Positions 58,961 to 64,000 of a DNA stretch of 64,000 nucleotides are shown here, in pieces. Position numbers and translations under genes: made by a program. How positions within the stretch are numbered: position 1 is the first letter of the stretch; every line of letters begins with the position of its first letter. Under the pieces are notes generated by a model. That model was given only the letters and a program-made list of their open reading frames with translations. It did no database searches and was not told the DNA's origin. Source of the DNA: Pseudidiomarina indica (GTDB taxonomy: Bacteria; Pseudomonadota; Gammaproteobacteria; Enterobacterales; Alteromonadaceae); contig NZ_FMXN01000003.1 in the NCBI RefSeq assembly GCF_900104245.1, positions 62,001-126,000 on the forward strand, read 5' to 3'.

Positions 58961-60079
58961 ATGAGCATGACTTATACACCCCCAATTCAGCGCCGTCCTT
59001 CACGTCGTATTTATGTCGGTAACATTCCAATTGGGGATGGTGCCCCGATTGCTGTCCAATCCATGACGAATACTGAAACCACCGATGTGGCGGCAACAGT
59101 GAAGCAAATTCAAGCCATCGCTAATGTCGGGGCTGACTTAGTACGAGTCAGTGTTCCTACCATGGACGCTGCCGAAGCATTTCGGTTGATCAAAGAGCAA
59201 AGCCCGATTCCCGTGGTGGCCGACATTCATTTCGATTATCGGATTGCTTTAAAAGTAGCTGAGTACGGGGCAGATTGCTTGCGTATTAACCCAGGGAATA
59301 TCGGTAATGAAGAACGCATTCGTGCTGTTGTTGATGCGGCTCGTGACCGCAATATCCCGATTCGGATTGGTGTCAATGGCGGGTCGTTAGAGCGCGAATT
59401 GCAGGAAAAATATGGTGAGCCTACGCCTGCAGCCCTAGTCGAATCAGCCATGCGTCACGTGGATATTTTAGATCGCCTTAACTTTCATGATTTTAAAGTT
59501 AGCGTGAAAGCATCGGATGTATTCCTTGCCGTTGAGTCGTATCGATTGCTCGCGCAACAAATTGAACAGCCGCTGCACCTTGGAATTACTGAAGCGGGTG
59601 GCATGCGTAGTGGTGCCGTGAAGTCAGCGATTGGGCTCGGCATGCTGTTGGCGGAAGGCATTGGTGACACCTTGCGAATTTCGCTAGCGGCTGACCCGGT
59701 GGAAGAAATAAAAGTTGGTTTTGATATTCTTAAATCCTTGCGCATACGTAGCCGCGGCATCAACTTTATAGCCTGTCCGAGTTGTTCGCGCCAGGAATTT
59801 GATGTGATTGGTACCGTCAATGCGCTGGAACAACGGCTCGAAGATATTACTACGCCAATGGATGTTTCCATTATCGGCTGTGTGGTTAATGGTCCTGGTG
59901 AGGCGTTGATTTCTCACGTGGGTTTAGCAGGCGCCAAAAATAAAAGCGGATTTTACCTGAACGGTGAGCGGCAAAAAGATCGGCTCGATAACGAGAACTT
60001 GGTGGATGAATTAGAAAAACGCATCCGTGACCAAGTAAAACGGCTATCTGCCGAACAGATTCCCGTGAAGCAAAAATAA
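58961..60079 (+). CDS. ispG: 4-hydroxy-3-methylbut-2-enyl diphosphate synthase (flavodoxin)
   Basis: IspG converts MEcPP to HMBPP in the MEP isoprenoid pathway. It is a [4Fe-4S] enzyme: ligand Cys are in [11 protein letters not shown] and [13 protein letters not shown]. The N-terminal barrel begins [24 protein letters not shown]. Length is 372 aa. The product feeds IspB (10.7 kb). The start could be at ATG 58961 or two codons later. Confidence 0.97.
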   Translation: MSMTYTPPIQRRPSRRIYVGNIPIGDGAPIAVQSMTNTETTDVAATVKQIQAIANVGADLVRVSVPTMDAAEAFRLIKEQSPIPVVADIHFDYRIALKVAEYGADCLRINPGNIGNEERIRAVVDAARDRNIPIRIGVNGGSLERELQEKYGEPTPAALVESAMRHVDILDRLNFHDFKVSVKASDVFLAVESYRLLAQQIEQPLHLGITEAGGMRSGAVKSAIGLGMLLAEGIGDTLRISLAADPVEEIKVGFDILKSLRIRSRGINFIACPSCSRQEFDVIGTVNALEQRLEDITTPMDVSIIGCVVNGPGEALISHVGLAGAKNKSGFYLNGERQKDRLDNENLVDELEKRIRDQVKRLSAEQIPVKQK

Positions 60080-60125
60080 AGCTGCGGTATACTGTGCGCC
60101 ATTTTTCGTATTAGGTTAATCGAAC

Positions 60126-61382
60126 GTGGCAAAAAATATTCAAGCAATTCGCGGTATGAACGACATTTTGCCGAGTGACACGCCAGCGTGGCAATACGTT
60201 GAAGGCGTGCTTCGGCGCGTGGCCGCACAATACAGTTATCAAGAAATTCGGATGCCGGTGCTGGAAAGCACCGATCTCTTCAAACGCTCTATTGGCGAAG
60301 TCACTGATATCGTTGAAAAGGAAATGTATACCTTTGACGATCGAAACGGTGATAGCCTTACTCTACGTCCCGAAGGAACCGCAAGCTGTGTTCGTGCTGG
60401 CAACGAGCACGGGTTGTTGTATAACCAAATACAACGCTTGTGGTACTTAGGTCCGATGTTTCGTCATGAGCGCCCTCAAAAAGGTCGCTATCGTCAGTTC
60501 CATCAATTTGGCATTGAAGCATTTGGGATGGAAGGCCCGGATATCGATGCTGAAATCATTTTACTCACCGCTCGGTTGTGGCAAGAATTTGGGATTGCTG
60601 AGCAAGTTGAGCTGCAATTAAATTCACTTGCCTCGAATGAAGCACGCGCTGCCTACCGTGAAGCATTGCGCGAATTTTTGCGCGCCCATGAAGATGGTTT
60701 AGATGAGGACTCCAAGCGTCGCTTAGACACGAACGTGTTAAGGGTTCTTGATAGTAAATCACCAGAGACTCAAGCGATTTTAGCCGATGCTCCCAAGCTG
60801 TCTGATTATTGGGATGATGAATCACGCGCTCACTTTGATGGTTTATGTCAACGTTTGGATGCAGCCGGCATTCGTTACGTGTTGAATGAACGCCTAGTGC
60901 GTGGCCTTGATTATTATAACCGTACGGTATTCGAGTGGGTCACGACTGAGTTGGGTGCTCAAGGGACAGTGTGCGCTGGCGGTCGTTATGATGGCCTGGT
61001 CGAACAATTGGGTGGTAAAGCAACACCAGCGGTTGGTTTTGCGATGGGAATGGAGCGATTAGTCCTGTTATTAGAAGCGCAGGGCAAAATTCCGCCGTCA
61101 CCCACGCTTGATTTATACGTGATGGCCGTGACACCCGCAGCGGAACTAAATGCACCTGCTGTTGCCGAACAGATTCGGACAGCACAGCCGCAATTACGTG
61201 TTCAGCTGCATAGTGGCAGCCAAAACATCAAGAAAAAACTAGCACGTGCTGATAAATCTGGGGCAACCTATGCTTTGTTAGTCCGTGATACGGATTTTGA
61301 GTTAAAGCATTTACGTCAGCGTGAGATTGAACCGGTAGTGTTGACGTCACTCAGCGATTTGAACCTGGGAGTAAACGGATGA
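60126..61382 (+). CDS. hisS: histidyl-tRNA synthetase
   Basis: HisS is a class II aminoacyl-tRNA synthetase. Motif 1 region IRGMNDILP, motif 2 [23 protein letters not shown], the His A motif [15 protein letters not shown] and motif 3 [13 protein letters not shown] are all present, followed by the anticodon-binding domain. The start is GTG ([13 protein letters not shown]). Length is 418 aa. It overlaps yfgM by 4 bp. Confidence 0.97.
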   Translation: MAKNIQAIRGMNDILPSDTPAWQYVEGVLRRVAAQYSYQEIRMPVLESTDLFKRSIGEVTDIVEKEMYTFDDRNGDSLTLRPEGTASCVRAGNEHGLLYNQIQRLWYLGPMFRHERPQKGRYRQFHQFGIEAFGMEGPDIDAEIILLTARLWQEFGIAEQVELQLNSLASNEARAAYREALREFLRAHEDGLDEDSKRRLDTNVLRVLDSKSPETQAILADAPKLSDYWDDESRAHFDGLCQRLDAAGIRYVLNERLVRGLDYYNRTVFEWVTTELGAQGTVCAGGRYDGLVEQLGGKATPAVGFAMGMERLVLLLEAQGKIPPSPTLDLYVMAVTPAAELNAPAVAEQIRTAQPQLRVQLHSGSQNIKKKLARADKSGATYALLVRDTDFELKHLRQREIEPVVLTSLSDLNLGVNG

Positions 61383-61978
61383 ATACCGAAGAACAACAAA
61401 TTGAACAAATAAAAGATTTTTGGCAGGAGCATGGCAAAGGCATTGTGGCGGGGCTGGTGATTGGCTTTGCGATTTTTTATGGCTGGCGTTATTACGGTGA
61501 TCATGTCCGTACCGAACAGGAAGCAGCATCGGAGCAATTTGAACAAGTCGCGGCTCAATTGTTTGCCGGAGACGGATTGACTGAAGCACAGACGTTTGTC
61601 ACGTCAAGTAACAGTGCTTATCGCCATTTAGCAGCGATGCAATTGGCAAAAGCTGCCATTGATGCCGGTGATTACGCAACTGCGGTGAGTGCGCTGCAAC
61701 AAGTGCGTGACGCTGGTGAGCCGGAGTTGGCAGCATTGGCTGCGATTCGTCAGGCGCGTGTGTTGTTGGCGCAAGAGCAATATGATGCTGCGATTGAAGC
61801 GGCCACGGCAGCGACTCAGGTGAAAGCATTTGCTGCCAGTGCGTATGAATTGCAGGGTGATATTCTGCTAGCCAAAGGCGATTACGCTGGTGCACGCCAA
61901 GCCTACTTGGCTGCTCAGCAGCAGGGGGCTGATGGGTTAGCTGAACTTAAACTGAACAGTATTGTGGCGGGTTCATGA
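61379..61978 (+). CDS. yfgM: YfgM-family tetratricopeptide membrane protein
   Basis: YfgM (ancillary SecYEG translocon subunit) is an inner-membrane protein with a periplasmic TPR-like domain. A short cytoplasmic N-terminus ([17 protein letters not shown]) precedes TM (about 20-37, [19 protein letters not shown]). The remainder has helical repeats such as [26 protein letters not shown]. Length is 199 aa. In E. coli it links translocon and PpiD chaperone. It overlaps both hisS and bamB by 4 bp. Confidence 0.93.
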   Translation: MNTEEQQIEQIKDFWQEHGKGIVAGLVIGFAIFYGWRYYGDHVRTEQEAASEQFEQVAAQLFAGDGLTEAQTFVTSSNSAYRHLAAMQLAKAAIDAGDYATAVSALQQVRDAGEPELAALAAIRQARVLLAQEQYDAAIEAATAATQVKAFAASAYELQGDILLAKGDYAGARQAYLAAQQQGADGLAELKLNSIVAGS

Positions 61979-63162
61979 AACACGTAAAAAAACTCGGACT
62001 GATTGGTGCGATAGCAGTTTTATTGTCAGGGTGCTCAATTTTCTCTAAAGAAGAAATCACCTACAAGTTACTGCAACCGATTGATGCCCAAATACAACCC
62101 CAGGTCGCCTGGAAAACAAGTGTCGGGAAGGGGGTTGGTCATTATTATTCCCAGCTAAACCCCGTGTTTGTCGACGATAACTTAATCGCTGCCGATCGTG
62201 ACGGTGTGGTCATGGCAATCAACCCCTCCACTGGTAAAACACTGTGGCGTGTTGATTTGCGGACCGACGTTGGGCAGCAGGGTAGCTCTTGGTGGCGTAA
62301 AGGCGAACCTTTTCGTATTGCTGGCGGGCTAACCGCAGCAGACGGCGTGGTTTATCTTGGGACTGAGAACGGCGATGTGGTTGCACTTGAGGCTAGTACG
62401 GGTGCAGTAAAATGGCATCAAAGTGTCCGTGCTGAAATTCTCGCAGACCCCGCCGTGGGTGGTGGCATGGTTTATCTGGCCGGTTCCACCGGTGAGGTGA
62501 TTGCACTGGATGATGAATCCGGTGCGGTCAAGTGGCGCAACACCTCTGAAACGCCATCACTTTCATTGCGTGGCACGGCTGCCCCCACATACGCGCAAGG
62601 CGGGGTGTTTGTTGGCACCGCGAATGGTAAGTTGGTTGTGTTGGTGTCAGAAAACGGACAACCAGCGTGGGAAACACGGTTAGCGATTCCAACGGGCACG
62701 ACCGAGCTACACCGCTTGGTGGACGTTGATACGCGCCCAGTTATTTCGGGGCGTCAAGTCTATAGCGTGGCCTACAACGGTGCCCTGTATGCGCTGGACG
62801 CAGGTTCGGGCCAAGTGATTTGGCGTCGTGATTACTCGTCTTATCAGAATTTACTATTCGCTGGCGGCCGCTTATTCGTCACCGACGTTGAAGACACAGT
62901 GACAGCGCTCGACGCTCAAGGGGGCGTGGAAATCTGGTCTAACAATGATTATACCGGGCGTCATTTAACCGCCCCAGTGCGCTTTAATAATTATATTGTC
63001 GTAGGCGATCGGCATGGTTATTTGCATTTTATCAATATCCTCACAGGGGTCACCGAAGGGCGTCTTGAGGTAGGTCAAGATGTGTACACTGCGCCGGTAG
63101 CTAGTGATGATACCCTTTATGTACAGTTACGCGACGGCACGTTACTCGCGGTAAGGATTTAA
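61975..63162 (+). CDS. bamB: outer-membrane assembly lipoprotein BamB
   Basis: BamB is an eight-bladed beta-propeller lipoprotein of the BAM complex. The lipobox LLSGC places Cys at about 20. Repeats of the PQQ/quinoprotein type follow, such as VVALEASTGAVKWHQSV, VIALDDESGAVKWRNTS and LYALDAGSGQVIWRRDY. Length is 395 aa. It would help insert the barrels encoded at 37.1, 41.1 and 55 kb. It precedes der by 6 bp. Confidence 0.96.
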   Translation: MKHVKKLGLIGAIAVLLSGCSIFSKEEITYKLLQPIDAQIQPQVAWKTSVGKGVGHYYSQLNPVFVDDNLIAADRDGVVMAINPSTGKTLWRVDLRTDVGQQGSSWWRKGEPFRIAGGLTAADGVVYLGTENGDVVALEASTGAVKWHQSVRAEILADPAVGGGMVYLAGSTGEVIALDDESGAVKWRNTSETPSLSLRGTAAPTYAQGGVFVGTANGKLVVLVSENGQPAWETRLAIPTGTTELHRLVDVDTRPVISGRQVYSVAYNGALYALDAGSGQVIWRRDYSSYQNLLFAGGRLFVTDVEDTVTALDAQGGVEIWSNNDYTGRHLTAPVRFNNYIVVGDRHGYLHFINILTGVTEGRLEVGQDVYTAPVASDDTLYVQLRDGTLLAVRI

Positions 63163-63168
63163 CTTAGC

Positions 63169-64000
63169 ATGTTACCAGTCGTTGCTTTGGTCGGGCGCCC
63201 GAATGTGGGCAAATCAACCTTATTTAACCGGCTCACCCGTACTCGGGATGCGCTGGTTGCAGATTTTCCCGGGTTAACGCGTGATCGTAAATACGGTCAG
63301 GCCAACTACGATGGGTTTCAATTTATCGTTATCGACACTGCCGGGGTGCATGGCGAGGAAGTGGGCATTGACGCTGAAATGGCGGCTCAGTCCATGCGCG
63401 CCATTGATGAAGCCGATGTGGTGTTGTTTATGGTGGACGCTCGTGAAGGGGTGACCGCAGCGGATCAAAACATTGCGGACCATTTACGGCGTATCAACAA
63501 GACTGCGTTTGTGGTGGCTAATAAAATTGATGGCATTGATGCCGATGCTGCCCGTGCGGACTTCTATGAATTAGGCTTAGGCGAAGTTCACGGCATTGCT
63601 GCAGCACATGGTCGAGGCGTTGAGCAACTCTTGAAGACCTGTTTCACTCCGTTGCTTGAAGACTATCCTGATATCTTAGTGCAAGCCCCGAAAGAAGCCA
63701 CCGTCATCACCCACGATAAAGACGGCAATGTCATTGATGCGGATGGTGCTATCCTTGACGCCGACGGCCAAATCATTGGGCAAGTAAGTGATCATGCCGA
63801 AGCCGCGATCGATTATGACAGTTTACCCTTAAAGCTTGCGATAGTCGGACGTCCCAACGTTGGTAAGTCCACACTAACCAACCGAATTCTAGGGGAAGAG
63901 CGGGTGGTGGTCTATGATTTGCCTGGAACCACACGTGATTCAATTTATATCCCCATGGAGCGCGATGGGCGCGAATACATTCTTATTGATACCGCTGGCG
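63169..64000 (+). CDS. der: ribosome-assembly GTPase Der (N-terminal part)
   Basis: Der has two tandem G domains and acts in 50S maturation. The gene runs off the right edge after about 277 codons. The first G domain shows [18 protein letters not shown] and NKID. A linker rich in acidic residues and DADG repeats follows. The second G domain begins [36 protein letters not shown]. The rest, with the KH-like domain, lies beyond the window. Confidence 0.96.
   Translation, partial: MLPVVALVGRPNVGKSTLFNRLTRTRDALVADFPGLTRDRKYGQANYDGFQFIVIDTAGVHGEEVGIDAEMAAQSMRAIDEADVVLFMVDAREGVTAADQNIADHLRRINKTAFVVANKIDGIDADAARADFYELGLGEVHGIAAAHGRGVEQLLKTCFTPLLEDYPDILVQAPKEATVITHDKDGNVIDADGAILDADGQIIGQVSDHAEAAIDYDSLPLKLAIVGRPNVGKSTLTNRILGEERVVVYDLPGTTRDSIYIPMERDGREYILIDTAG

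Overview
The window is ordinary chromosomal DNA from a marine gammaproteobacterium. Gene order and protein sequences fit the Alteromonadales, most likely the Idiomarinaceae (Idiomarina, Pseudidiomarina or Aliidiomarina). Supporting blocks are iscRSUA-hscBA-fdx, rlmN-pilW-rodZ-ispG-hisS-yfgM-bamB-der, mutH divergent from rppH-ptsP-(TauE)-lgt-thyA, and rplU-rpmA-obg. The genus is an inference from gene content. Coding density is high. I saw no rRNA, tRNA, intact insertion sequence, prophage or CRISPR array.

Layout. At 1-2.8 kb an RND efflux operon is divergent from a LysR regulator. At 2.9-10.6 kb are acnB, a DUF885 lipoprotein peptidase, a DyP-like haem protein, argR, mdh and a rhomboid protease. 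At 10.7-14.2 kb are ispB, rplU-rpmA, obg and folA. At 14.3-18.1 kb are a small secreted protein, an exported alpha/beta hydrolase and a NatAB-type ABC exporter. At 18.1-23.5 kb (minus strand) adenosine kinase, ahcY, a GNAT protein and an FAD amine oxidase form a methyl-cycle run, preceded by folE2. At 23.7-31.3 kb are an Hpt protein, arcA, a sensor kinase, rsmC, a zinc carboxypeptidase, rimK, a RimB-type protease, a two-helix membrane protein and mutH. At 31.4-36.7 kb is the rppH-to-thyA operon. At 37-46 kb are outer-membrane barrels, tcdA and csdE, etfBA, an S9 peptidase and a GT4 glycosyltransferase. At 46.3-54.2 kb are ung, suhB, trmJ and the isc operon. At 54.2-64 kb are msrA, a PagL-like deacylase, ndk and the rlmN-to-der cluster, cut by the window edge.

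Functional themes are Fe-S assembly and its users (acnB, ispG, rlmN), tRNA and rRNA modification (trmJ, rlmN, rsmC, tcdA), S-adenosylhomocysteine recycling (ahcY plus adenosine kinase), ribosomal protein S6 tail modification (rimB/rimK/carboxypeptidase) and envelope biogenesis (lgt, bamB, pilW, rodZ, outer-membrane barrels).

I did not find a clearly new multi-gene system. The best leads are: a 24-26 bp palindrome nearly identical in its arms to the E. coli AcrR operator, lying exactly across the promoter of the PagL-like gene; a DyP protein whose catalytic aspartate motif is altered; a free-standing Hpt beside arcA; the rimB-rimK-carboxypeptidase run; and four convergent gene pairs whose stop codons interlock in the same four bases.
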